Shown: positions 1 to 5,967, numbered from the stretch's first letter. The stretch is 6,572 bases of DNA from Methanosarcina sp. (GCA_017883485.1 JADGNM010000150.1:1-6572); one strand, 5' to 3'. The notes: generated by a model from the letters alone, not told the origin. Translations and numbers: made by a program.

Positions 1-83
1 AATAAACGTTTTTTTTGCTCATCGAGAAAAGGTTTTAGTAAGTTATACTTTTCAGAGATAATTTGTTCAAGTCGGTTGTTCAT
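1..83 (-). CDS. N-terminus of probable ISAzo13-like transposase (partial, cut by window edge)
   Basis: An open frame starts with ATG at 83-81 and runs off the left edge after 27 codons, reading MNNRLEQIISEKYNLLKPF then LDEQKKRLL. The pattern of a short helix, 'EKY..L.PFLDE' and 'KKRLL' resembles from memory the start of ISAzo13-family ('Rhodopirellula' DDE) transposases, which continue into a helix-turn-helix and a DDE domain. Those domains would lie outside this window. No strong Shine-Dalgarno sequence precedes the ATG, which is common for transposases. The insertion-sequence end and its terminal inverted repeat would be expected somewhere in about 84-125, but I cannot define them with only one end visible. 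Another small protein starting with this coiled sequence is possible. The family call rests on only 27 residues. Confidence 0.45.
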   Translation of the reverse strand, partial: MNNRLEQIISEKYNLLKPFLDEQKKRL

Positions 84-547
84 GTAGTATAGTAAGGACG
101 ACTTATATGAAAACCTGCCTATTTTATTCTGTTACAGATCCTAAGACAAGGGTTGCGACAACCAGAGGTTCCATAATATAACCTTTCTTATGCTTATTCG
201 AACTTTCAATCAAAGGCAATAAGGAAGAGATTTTTCGAAAAAAATGCAAACAGGCGAAGTTATTGTAGAAGTATTTCATAAAATATTACGGAATTAATCA
301 AATACACTGATGTCCAGAAGTATCCAAAACAGAAAACAAAGAGCTGCTCAGATATTAGTTTAGAAGTTTAATTTCCTATTTATATAAACCCTCTGAGATA
401 CAACTACTTGTGTAAAACTATCAAGATATTTGTTCAAACTTAATAGTTTCGACAAAGAATTTGCTAATTAATAGCCGCTTAAAGTGGGGTCCTAATACGA
501 ATGGCTGAGTGGATCTTATTAGTTAAAGGGAAGGGGTTGATTTACGA
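84..547. other. AT-rich intergenic region and leader of the ABC operon
   Basis: No convincing gene is visible in these 464 bases. They contain a 12-bp perfect palindrome TTTTTCGAAAAA at 231-242, a TATA box at 379-388 (listed separately), and a short overlapping reading frame at 501-566 (listed separately). The part near 84-125 may include the end of the insertion sequence whose transposase starts at 83. A 16-codon frame on the minus strand at 174-124 has no supporting signal and is probably chance. Confidence 0.5.
379..388 (+). promoter_or_regulatory. TATA box, probable promoter of the ABC exporter operon
   Basis: TTTATATAAA matches the archaeal TATA consensus and is the best candidate upstream of the ATPase gene. 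A start about 25 bases downstream, near 410, would give an untranslated leader of roughly 140 bases. The sequence is a near palindrome, so orientation is taken from the gene it faces. Weaker AT-rich stretches around 440-475 could hold a nearer promoter. Confidence 0.5.
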
Positions 548-566
548 GTGGCCGAAAACGTCATAG
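501..566 (+). other. Short upstream reading frame overlapping the ATPase start
   Basis: An ATG at 501 opens a 21-codon frame (it begins MAEWILLVKGKG) that ends at TAG 564-566, 19 bases inside the ATPase gene and in another frame. A weak GGGGT lies about 12 bases upstream of the ATG. It could be a translated leader peptide or simply chance. The real ATPase frame does not continue into it. Confidence 0.2.
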
Positions 567-1537
567 AAGTAAATAATCTTGAACATAAATATGGTGACTT
601 AAAAGCAGTAGATAATATAAGTTTCACTGTGAGAAAAGGGGAGATATTCTCATTTCTCGGTCCAAACGGGGCTGGTAAGAGTACAGTAATAAATATTCTA
701 ACCACGCTCCGTAAAATCCAGAAGGGTGAAGCTAAGGTAAATGGATATGATGTGGCAAAAGAAACAAAGGCGGTAAGAAGATCAATAGGGATTGTTTTCC
801 AGATGATGTGCCTTGATTATGAAATGACTGTATTTGAGAACCTGGAATATCATGGAAGGATATACTCAATGCCAAAAGAAGAAAGAAAGAAAAGAATAGA
901 TGAACTCATTAAACTGACTGAACTGGAATCTAAAAGGAATGTCCTGGCTAAGGACTTAAGTGGGGGTATGAAGAGAAGGCTTGAGCTTGCAAGGGGCTTA
1001 ATGACGAAACCTGCAGTCCTCTTCCTTGACGAGCCAACCGTGGGTTTTGATATTCAGACAAGATTGAGAATGTGGGAATACCTGAGGAGTATCAAAAAGG
1101 AAGGTACTACCATTTTCTTGACTACTCATTATATGGAAGAAGCTGATCAGCTCAGCGACAGGATCAGCATTATCGATCACGGAAAAATAATCACAACAGG
1201 GACTGGGACTGAATTAAAAAATCAACTTGGTAAAGATATTATTTATCTGGAGACCAGCGATAATCAGGCTGCTGCAGATATTTTAAAGACACTTGAATCA
1301 GTAAAAGGCGTAAACGAAGATACGGAATTCCTGAGATTAATGATTGGGGTAGATGCCACGCATATACTACCGAAAATTATGGATATGATGAGACAAAATG
1401 GAATAGAGATAACGGCAGTAAACATCAAAAAGCCCTCAATGGATGATGTTTTTGTTCACTACACCGGGCATGGTTTAAGGGAAGGAGGATCAGAGGATAA
1501 AAATAACGAGAGCGAAACTGTGGAGGCGTTAACATGA
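548..1537 (+). CDS. ABC-2 type exporter, ATP-binding protein (DrrA/CcmA-like)
   Basis: This 329-residue cytoplasmic ATPase powers an ABC-2 exporter with the permease encoded next to it. In order it shows Walker A GPNGAGKST (38-46), a Q-loop glutamine (85), the signature LSGGMKRR (137-144), Walker B VLFLDEP (157-163), a D-loop (VGFD, 165-168) and the switch histidine in TTHYMEEAD (H194). Residues from about 230 form the C-terminal extension typical of the DrrA/NodI-like branch of COG1131. Length is normal for that group and all catalytic motifs are intact. The start is GTG at 548, which places the ATPase fold right after a short lead-in and has GGGGTTGA 8 bases upstream. The gene overlaps the permease by four bases (ATGA), so translation is probably coupled. 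Relatives export drugs, lipids or polysaccharides. The substrate cannot be read from this sequence. Confidence 0.93.
   Translation: MAENVIEVNNLEHKYGDLKAVDNISFTVRKGEIFSFLGPNGAGKSTVINILTTLRKIQKGEAKVNGYDVAKETKAVRRSIGIVFQMMCLDYEMTVFENLEYHGRIYSMPKEERKKRIDELIKLTELESKRNVLAKDLSGGMKRRLELARGLMTKPAVLFLDEPTVGFDIQTRLRMWEYLRSIKKEGTTIFLTTHYMEEADQLSDRISIIDHGKIITTGTGTELKNQLGKDIIYLETSDNQAAADILKTLESVKGVNEDTEFLRLMIGVDATHILPKIMDMMRQNGIEITAVNIKKPSMDDVFVHYTGHGLREGGSEDKNNESETVEALT
1522..1526 (+). promoter_or_regulatory. Ribosome binding site of the permease
   Basis: GGAGG lies 7 bases before ATG 1534, inside the end of the ATPase gene. It supports the chosen permease start and the four-base overlap. Confidence 0.75.
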
Positions 1538-2367
1538 GTTTTGCATTCAATGCTATATACTGGAGAGAAATGGTAAAATTTTTCAGATTTAAATCAGTGC
1601 TCTTTAGTTCCCTAATCCAATCCGTAATGTGGCTTGCATTTTTTGGGGTTGCAATGTCAAAGAGTTTTGATAGAATAACTGACATGCTCCCAGCCATCCC
1701 GGGTGTCCCTACTATCGACTACCTTTCCTATATGGGAGCTGGCATAATTGCCATGGATGTATTATTTGCAAGTCTTTTTGGGGGTACTACTCTCCTATTT
1801 GATAAGAAATATAGCCTATTAAAAGAAACTCTCGCAAGTCCTATCGCACGCGTTAATATTGTCGTGGGCGTAGGACTTTCAGGAATGACAAAGGCTTTCA
1901 TTCAGACTGGTATCATAATTTTATTTGGAAGGCTGATCGGGATGAATTTCTTTAAAGGATACGATCCTATTCAAACTCTTGTCTCAGTTGTGGGTATCTT
2001 CGTATTGGTTGGGATTTTCACCCTGGTATTCCTCTTCCTTTCAGGGTCGATAGCCATTACTGTTGAGCAACCCGAAGGGATGCAGTCTATTCTAACTCTG
2101 CTTAGTATGCCTCTATTCTTTGTAAGTAATGCTCTATATCCCGTAGACTCATTCCCTGACATTCTCAAGTTCCTATCGATATTCAACCCTTTAACCCTTC
2201 TAGCAAATGGAATCCGGTATTTTGCGTTAGGCGATAATTTCTCTGTTATGGGAGGCCATTATATCTATACGACAGGTGATATCATTATGTCGTTCGTGGG
2301 CCTCATTATATTTGCTCTCGCAACGCTATCCATCGTGCTCTGGAGGTTTAATAAAGTAAGCGTCTAA
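1534..2367 (+). CDS. ABC-2 type exporter, permease (DrrB-like)
   Basis: This 277-residue polytopic membrane protein is the transmembrane partner of the ATPase just upstream. I read about six hydrophobic segments, near residues 22-42, 63-88, 108-136, 147-172, 183-204 and 250-270. A basic, amphipathic N-terminus (WREMVKFFRFK) fits the coupling helix that contacts the ATPase. The stretch from EQPEGMQSI (178-186) through MPLFFVSNALYP (192-203) to FNPLTLLANGIRY (217-229) is the characteristic conserved region of the ABC2_membrane/DrrB family. Length is ordinary for the family and the frame is intact. The start ATG overlaps the ATPase stop as ATGA and has a good GGAGG site. No third subunit or substrate-specific enzyme is adjacent, so the cargo stays unknown; a drug, lipid or sugar-conjugate are possibilities from the family only. 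Confidence 0.92.
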   Translation: MSFAFNAIYWREMVKFFRFKSVLFSSLIQSVMWLAFFGVAMSKSFDRITDMLPAIPGVPTIDYLSYMGAGIIAMDVLFASLFGGTTLLFDKKYSLLKETLASPIARVNIVVGVGLSGMTKAFIQTGIIILFGRLIGMNFFKGYDPIQTLVSVVGIFVLVGIFTLVFLFLSGSIAITVEQPEGMQSILTLLSMPLFFVSNALYPVDSFPDILKFLSIFNPLTLLANGIRYFALGDNFSVMGGHYIYTTGDIIMSFVGLIIFALATLSIVLWRFNKVSV

Positions 2368-2422
2368 CTGCTGTAATTGATGCTTAAAAAAGAATAGAAT
2401 ACCTGAGTAAAACCGAAAACGT

Positions 2423-2486
2423 AAAAGCGGATTAAAAGTATTAGATAAGCAAGGAAAAGCGGTTAAAAGTATAAAGATAAGTAAAG
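2423..2486. repeat. Two imperfect direct repeats of about 32 bp
   Basis: Copy A (2423-2453) and copy B (2455-2486) both contain AAAAGCGG, then TTAAAAGTA, then AGATAAG, differing by small insertions and substitutions. The starts are 32 bp apart. They lie just after the permease gene and before the terminator-like hairpin. Their role is unknown. Slippage or an old duplication is the simplest origin. Confidence 0.7.
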
Positions 2487-2500
2487 CCAGAGGGCCTTAC
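2481..2500 (+). terminator. Terminator-like hairpin after the exporter operon
   Basis: GTAAAGCCAGAGGGCCTTAC folds with GTAA/TTAC and GCC/GGC paired around one mismatch and an AGAG loop. A T-rich stretch (TCTAATTATTTAT) follows. It lies 113 bases after the permease stop and between two converging genes, so it could help end transcription from either side. Archaeal termination depends mainly on T-tracts, so the hairpin's part is uncertain. Confidence 0.4.
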
Positions 2501-2519
2501 TCTAATTATTTATCAGTAA

Positions 2520-2560
2520 CTTATTTACAGCACTTGCTTATTTACAGCACTTGCTTATTT
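2520..2560. repeat. 17-bp tandem duplication reaching the thiC-family stop codon
   Basis: CTTATTTACAGCACTTG occurs twice in perfect tandem (2520-2536 and 2537-2553), followed by a partial third copy CTTATTT (2554-2560). On the minus strand the partial copy contains the TAA stop of the thiC-family gene (2557-2555), so each unit repeats the AAATAAG around the stop. Confidence 0.9.
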
Positions 2561-3841
2561 TGCGAGGTTGTAGTTCTGGTTGACGATTTTGAGGGCACAG
2601 TAGTTACCGCACATAGTACAGACATCGGAATCTTCTGGTGCCCTGCTGGTCCTGACTTCTCTTGCGTGTCCCGGATCGATTGCAAGGGAATACATCTTTT
2701 CCCAGTTGAGGTCTCTTCTGGCTCTGCCCATGTCAAGGTCCCACTGTTTTGCCCTTTCAGGGTACTTAACCATATCACCAACGTGGGCTGCAATCTTAGA
2801 GGTCTTGACCCCGGTGACAACGTCTTCGAGGTTCGGGAGAGCAAGATGTTCTGCAGGAGTCACATAGCATAGGAAGTCACAGCCATAAGCCGCTGATACG
2901 GATGCTCCGATTGCGGTTACAATGTGGTCGTAGCCAGGTGCGATGTCGGTTACAAGGGGACCGAGCATGTAGAAGGGTTTGTGCCCGCTCATTTCTTTCA
3001 TGAGTTTTACGTTGGTTGCTATCTGGTCGAGCGGGACATGGCCCGGACCTTCGACAATGACCTGAAGACCCTGCTTGTGAGCTTTGTCAGCTAATTCGGA
3101 ATTGATTATGAGTTCCTGGATTTGGGCACGGTCGGTTGCGTTGTGAACTGCACCTGCACGCATTCCGTTCCCTGTTGAGAGGACGACTTCATGTTCCTTG
3201 AGAATCTCAATGAGGTAGTCGAAATTTTCATAAAGCGGGTTTTCCTTTTCGTTGTGGAGCATCCAGGAAGTCATGAAAGCCCCACCACGGGAACAGAGAC
3301 CGCCATACCTGCCGTGAGCTTTAAGCCTATCCATGGTAATATTGTTGATCCCTGTGTGGATTGCCATAAAGTTGGTTCCGAGCTTTGCCTGGTCTTCTGT
3401 TGCCTTGAAGAGTTCATCTTCAGTCATGTGCACAATTGAACCGTACTTTCTTGCGGCTTCAATGAAAGCCTGGTATAGAGGTACTGAACCTACAGAAAGA
3501 GAGATACTGTCAATTACTTTTTTCCTGATTGCGAGGAAATCTCCGCCAGTCCCGAGCTCCATAAGGGTGTCTGCGCCTGCGGCTTCTGCTGCCTGGGCTT
3601 TCTTGATTTCCATATCTACATCGACAATATCTGAGGATACACCGATGGAAGCATTAACTTTAGTCATGGTTCCTTCTCCTATACCGCAGATCTTTACCTC
3701 CCTGTAAGGTGAAGTTGGAATAACTATTCTTCCGGCTGCAATACCACGGCGGATAAATTCAGGATCAAGCCTTTCATTCTTTGCAACGATCTTCATCTCG
3801 TCAGTGATTATTCCTTTTTGAGCATCTTCCACAATTGTCAT
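2555..3841 (-). CDS. thiC: ThiC-family radical SAM enzyme: phosphomethylpyrimidine synthase or BzaF-like paralogue
   Basis: ThiC rearranges aminoimidazole ribotide to the HMP-phosphate moiety of thiamine, using S-adenosylmethionine and a 4Fe-4S cluster in the cytoplasm. The 428-residue length matches the short archaeal form without the extra N-terminal domain of E. coli ThiC. Visible landmarks are IIT.EM (11-16), DPEFIRRG.A.GRIVIP (26-42), KVNASIG (61-67), SRGGAFM (184-190), GPGHVPLDQ (265-273, with likely metal ligand H268), GPLVTDIAPGYDH (294-306), EHLALPNLEDV (331-341, with H332) and the C-terminal cluster motif C408-x2-C411-x3-C415. From memory several sites differ from usual ThiC: MELGTGG (94-100) for MDLSTGG, STGNGMRAG (222-230) for SLGDGxRPG, and x3 instead of x4 between the last two cysteines. 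No thiamine or cobamide genes are adjacent. The ATG start has GAGGT 7 bases upstream. Family is certain, exact product is not. Confidence 0.88.
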   Translation of the reverse strand: MTIVEDAQKGIITDEMKIVAKNERLDPEFIRRGIAAGRIVIPTSPYREVKICGIGEGTMTKVNASIGVSSDIVDVDMEIKKAQAAEAAGADTLMELGTGGDFLAIRKKVIDSISLSVGSVPLYQAFIEAARKYGSIVHMTEDELFKATEDQAKLGTNFMAIHTGINNITMDRLKAHGRYGGLCSRGGAFMTSWMLHNEKENPLYENFDYLIEILKEHEVVLSTGNGMRAGAVHNATDRAQIQELIINSELADKAHKQGLQVIVEGPGHVPLDQIATNVKLMKEMSGHKPFYMLGPLVTDIAPGYDHIVTAIGASVSAAYGCDFLCYVTPAEHLALPNLEDVVTGVKTSKIAAHVGDMVKYPERAKQWDLDMGRARRDLNWEKMYSLAIDPGHAREVRTSRAPEDSDVCTMCGNYCALKIVNQNYNLAK

Positions 3842-3873
3842 TTCTAGTACCTCAAGATTTCATTTATCAGTAA

Positions 3874-3890
3874 GATTCCATGCAAGAATC
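3874..3890 (-). other. Small hairpin in the thiC-family leader
   Basis: GATTC and GAATC form a 5-bp stem around a 7-base loop, 32 bases upstream of the start codon and inside the predicted leader. It is small and could be chance. No riboswitch core surrounds it. Confidence 0.25.
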
Positions 3891-3935
3891 ATGAGTAAGT
3901 AAAGGATTGTGAACTTAGACCAAAAAGGAGAGTAA

Positions 3936-3945
3936 TTATATATAA
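3936..3945 (-). promoter_or_regulatory. TATA box of the thiC-family gene
   Basis: TTATATATAA is the only strong TATA element in the 409 bases upstream of the gene. Transcription about 25 bases downstream, near 3916, would give a leader of about 75 bases containing the GAGGT ribosome site. The element is palindromic, so direction is inferred from the gene. Confidence 0.6.
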
Positions 3946-4197
3946 CACTATTTAAAAAATTAACTTTAATCTTAATCAATTTTACTTTACTTAGGTATGT
4001 ACTATGGGTGCGTATAGATGTCGAATAAACCCAACCAATAGACAAACTTTTGACAAAGAAAATCTAAAGTGATTTGTAGTAAAAGAAAAGTAAAGTTGTT
4101 TAAAGAATTATAATAACACAAACAAGCATGCAAAAATAATAACTGGAAAAAAAGCTGGACATTCCTCCGGTAATCTAAAAGAGATCTCAGGTTTCCT
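3946..4197. other. Intergenic stretch between the thiC-family promoter and the aglJ 3' region
   Basis: I see no gene here. A run of seven T on the minus strand (4153-4147) and the T-rich repeat at 4198-4241 could act in aglJ termination. Reading frames in this stretch are short and lack ribosome sites at a proper distance. Confidence 0.5.
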
Positions 4198-4241
4198 TTA
4201 TTAAAAAGATTTCCTAACTTTCATTAAAAAGGCTTCCTTAA
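4198..4241 (-). terminator. T-rich 3' end region of aglJ with a duplicated T-tract
   Basis: Read on the minus strand, two CTTTTTAAT tracts occur 23 bases apart, each within a longer similar block (GGAAG/GGAAA before, then AATGAAAG/AATAAAGG). They start about 10 bases after the aglJ stop. Oligo-T tracts are the main archaeal termination signal, so this tandem pair is a good candidate terminator. Confidence 0.45.
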
Positions 4242-4250
4242 TTTCTACAT

Positions 4251-5162
4251 CTATTTTTTTCCTTGAATTAAACTGATAGTTTGCCTGTGCAGGGTTACTA
4301 TAAGATCACTGAGCATGCCGAAGATAAACATCTGCAGACCGAAGATGATAAACAGGGCTGTGAGAACCGAAAGAAGCACATGTGTGATTCCCTGGGACCA
4401 CTCGATAATAACAACGGCTCCGGATATTAAGCCTGCCAGAACAAATAAGGAACCTATTGCTCCGAAATAAAACATAGGGTTATGAACTTTTGCGAGCCTG
4501 TAGATAGTAGAACCTATCTTAAATCCGTCTTTCAATGGGTTTAGCTTGGTTATGCCTTTCTCGCTTCTTGGGAGATAGGTAACAGGAACCTCTTCGACTC
4601 TCTGTCCTTTCAGGACACATTCTACCGAAATTTCTGTTTCAATTTCAAAGCCTGTTTTGTTCAGTTCCAGTTTCCTTACGCTCTGCAAAGTAAAAGCCCG
4701 ATAGCCTGAGAGAATATCTTTCAAATGCGTCCCGTATGCAAGGTCAAAAAATATATTTATCAGACGGTTGCCCACAAGGTTAAGCTTTGTAAAAGCTATA
4801 GGAGAATATTTTTCAAGCCTGTTACCTATAACATGGTCGGCTCTGTCTTCCAGAATAGGTTCAAGAAGAGAAGGAGCATCCCGGGCAAGATACGTCCCGT
4901 CACCATCAACCATTACTACATAGGGGCTCTCTATAAGCCCGAAAGCCTGAATCAAAGCCTGGCCTTTACCTTTTCCTGTCTGCATTACAACTTTTGCGCC
5001 TTCAGCCTCCGCAATTTTACCCGTGCCGTCCTTACTGTTTCCGTCAATGACAAAAATGTTAGAAAAGCCTTCTTTTTTGAAATCCTTAATAAGCTGCACT
5101 ATTGTTGCAGCTTCGTTCAGGGTGGGAATAAGAATACAAATATCTGCGTTGTTCACGTTCAC
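4251..5162 (-). CDS. aglJ: AglJ-like dolichyl-phosphate hexosyltransferase (S-layer N-glycosylation)
   Basis: AglJ adds the first sugar to dolichol phosphate in archaeal protein N-glycosylation, acting at the cytoplasmic face of the membrane. The 303-residue protein starts with a GT2 glycosyltransferase fold: ILIPTLNEAATI (10-21), VIDGNSKDGT (38-47) and the metal-binding VDGDGTY (85-91, D86/D88). Next come HVIGNR (110-115) and LSGYRAFT (151-158), both typical of dolichol-phosphate sugar transferases. Two C-terminal membrane segments (about 231-254 and 261-287) follow, ending in FGMLSDLIVTLHRQ. The overall pattern, including NPMFYFGAIGS, closely matches what I remember of Haloferax AglJ. Start choice: GTG at 5162 with AAAGGAT close upstream, although a second GTG two codons in (5156) would give better ribosome-site spacing. 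It stands alone, without the oligosaccharyltransferase or other agl genes in view. Which sugar it uses in this organism is not readable. Confidence 0.87.
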   Translation of the reverse strand: MNVNNADICILIPTLNEAATIVQLIKDFKKEGFSNIFVIDGNSKDGTGKIAEAEGAKVVMQTGKGKGQALIQAFGLIESPYVVMVDGDGTYLARDAPSLLEPILEDRADHVIGNRLEKYSPIAFTKLNLVGNRLINIFFDLAYGTHLKDILSGYRAFTLQSVRKLELNKTGFEIETEISVECVLKGQRVEEVPVTYLPRSEKGITKLNPLKDGFKIGSTIYRLAKVHNPMFYFGAIGSLFVLAGLISGAVVIIEWSQGITHVLLSVLTALFIIFGLQMFIFGMLSDLIVTLHRQTISLIQGKK

Positions 5163-5226
5163 ATATCCTTTACCGGAACCTCTACGCGTGTTGCAAAATC
5201 CGTTTTACTGTAAATTCCGTTAATCT

Positions 5227-5246
5227 GCTCTCCCCTTGAAAAGAGC
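5227..5246 (-). other. Perfectly pairing 20-base hairpin between tbp and aglJ
   Basis: On the minus strand GCTCTTTTCAAGGGGAGAGC pairs over eight base pairs (five Watson-Crick, three G-U) with a CAAG loop. It lies 33 bases after the tbp stop and just downstream of the aglJ TATA box, where the aglJ transcript should start. It may be a tbp 3'-end structure or mark an aglJ operator. Confidence 0.5.
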
Positions 5247-5253
5247 TAACAGG

Positions 5254-5263
5254 ATATATATAA
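5254..5263 (-). promoter_or_regulatory. TATA box of aglJ
   Basis: TTATATATAT on the minus strand lies 16 bases after the tbp stop codon. Transcription near 5232 would give an aglJ leader of about 70 bases. It argues that aglJ has its own promoter rather than depending only on tbp read-through. Confidence 0.6.
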
Positions 5264-5278
5264 TTAATAGAGGGTTCG

Positions 5279-5830
5279 TTATAAAAGCCCCATATTATCG
5301 AGCTGCTGGCGGACGACTTCAACACCTCTCTCACAATCCTCAGGGGACTTCCCACCTGTAACTACAAGTTTTCCGGAACTAAAGATCAAGACAACTACCT
5401 TGGGCACATCAATCCTGTACACGAGACCTGGGAACTGCTCGGGTTCATATTCAATATTTTCGAGTCCAAGTCCGATTGCAATTGCATTAAGATTCAGAAT
5501 GGTGTGCAGATCAGCTGAAGCAACAATATTCTGGACAGTGATCTCCGGATTGTCTACGGCCTTGATTCCTATGCCGTTCAGCTTTTTTGCCATATTACCT
5601 ATAACTGTGTGAACATCGTCAACGTTTTTTGCACCTGTGCAGACAACTTTTCCAGAAGTAAATACCAGGAATGCAGCTTTAGGGTCCGAAACCCTGTAAA
5701 CGAGCCCGGGAAACTTCTGCTTGTTGTATTCAGCTCCTTCAAACTCAGATTCGATAACGGTTAAATCGAATTCTTCAGCGAGTTTGGTGGATGCGACCAC
5801 GTTTTCAATCTTGATACTAGATTCGCTCAT
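5279..5830 (-). CDS. tbp: TATA-box binding protein (TBP)
   Basis: TBP binds the TATA element and, with TFB, recruits RNA polymerase in archaea. The 183-residue protein is two direct repeats, about 5-90 and 96-181. Each has the pattern IENVVAS/VQNIVAS, then FPGLVYR (40-46 and 133-139), then [15 protein letters not shown] (54-68) or [15 protein letters not shown] (147-161). F40, F57, F133 and F150 sit at the positions expected for the phenylalanines that kink DNA. Length and repeat spacing are standard for archaeal TBP, and nothing is missing. The ATG start has GAGG about 10 bases upstream. Methanosarcina species carry more than one TBP (three are known in M. acetivorans), and I cannot tell which paralogue this is. 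Its promoter region is unusual in having three evenly spaced TATA boxes, suggesting self-regulation. Confidence 0.97.
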   Translation of the reverse strand: MSESSIKIENVVASTKLAEEFDLTVIESEFEGAEYNKQKFPGLVYRVSDPKAAFLVFTSGKVVCTGAKNVDDVHTVIGNMAKKLNGIGIKAVDNPEITVQNIVASADLHTILNLNAIAIGLGLENIEYEPEQFPGLVYRIDVPKVVVLIFSSGKLVVTGGKSPEDCERGVEVVRQQLDNMGLL

Positions 5831-5844
5831 TAGTCAACCCTCAG

Positions 5845-5852
5845 TATATAAA
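5845..5852 (-). promoter_or_regulatory. Start-proximal TTTATATA box, candidate TBP operator
   Basis: TTTATATA lies only 14 bases before the tbp start codon, with the ribosome site just after it. A promoter here would begin transcription inside the coding region, so it is more likely a TBP-binding roadblock or chance. It shares the longer core GCTTTATATAC with the next box. Confidence 0.45.
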
Positions 5853-5876
5853 GCAAAAGTAATATTATTTAACCGG

Positions 5877-5884
5877 TATATAAA
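5877..5884 (-). promoter_or_regulatory. Middle TTTATATA box upstream of tbp
   Basis: It is identical to the proximal box and exactly 32 bp upstream of it, again within GCTTTATATAC. Used as a promoter it would start transcription near 5855, giving a leader of about 25 bases that still contains the ribosome site. Confidence 0.55.
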
Positions 5885-5908
5885 GCTATAGTTAAATGCT
5901 CCGCATAC

Positions 5909-5916
5909 TATATAAA
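5909..5916 (-). promoter_or_regulatory. Distal TTTATATA box upstream of tbp
   Basis: This third identical box is again exactly 32 bp further upstream. It is preceded by the purine-rich AAAGCA, the best match to a TFB-recognition element among the three, so it is a strong candidate for the main tbp promoter. The leader would be about 57 bases. Confidence 0.55.
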
Positions 5917-5927
5917 TGCTTTATATA
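5909..5927. repeat. Inverted pair of TATA boxes
   Basis: TATATAAA (5909-5916), a TGC spacer and TTTATATA (5920-5927) form a perfect 8-bp inverted repeat. The right arm is a consensus TATA box facing the plus strand, back to back with the distal tbp box. Confidence 0.75.
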
Positions 5928-5967
5928 TAGGTTATAAACGCGACAGACAAATTTAAATTAAGGGCGC

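Noticed and set aside
124..174. Minus-strand 16-codon frame starting MEPLVVATLV
   Set aside because: Too short, with no ribosome site and no supporting context.
391..400. CTGAGA-like sequence before the ABC operon, as in a TPP riboswitch
   Set aside because: The rest of the THI-box core (the ACCTGATCTGGATAATGCCAGCG-like part) is absent downstream.
61..437. ATTTGTTCAA repeated at 61-70 and 428-437
   Set aside because: Ten bases in AT-rich DNA can recur by chance, and the flanks do not match.
2534..3707. Plus-strand frames of 82 to 124 codons inside the thiC-family gene
   Set aside because: They are antisense to a strongly conserved gene and show no domain or ribosome site of their own.
3860..4045. 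61-codon minus-strand frame covering the thiC-family promoter
   Set aside because: It spans the TATA box and predicted start site, and its composition is that of AT-rich noncoding DNA.
4110..4172. Minus-strand 20-codon frame starting MSSFFSSYY after GGAGGA
   Set aside because: The ribosome site abuts the ATG with almost no spacing, and the frame crosses the seven-T tract of a probable termination region.
3842..4197. TPP riboswitch upstream of the thiC-family gene
   Set aside because: The predicted leader lacks both conserved cores. A CCTGAGA on the minus strand near 4190 lies far upstream of the TATA box.
4725..5223. Plus-strand frames of 66 and 162 codons opposite aglJ
   Set aside because: They mirror the codon pattern of aglJ and resemble no known protein.
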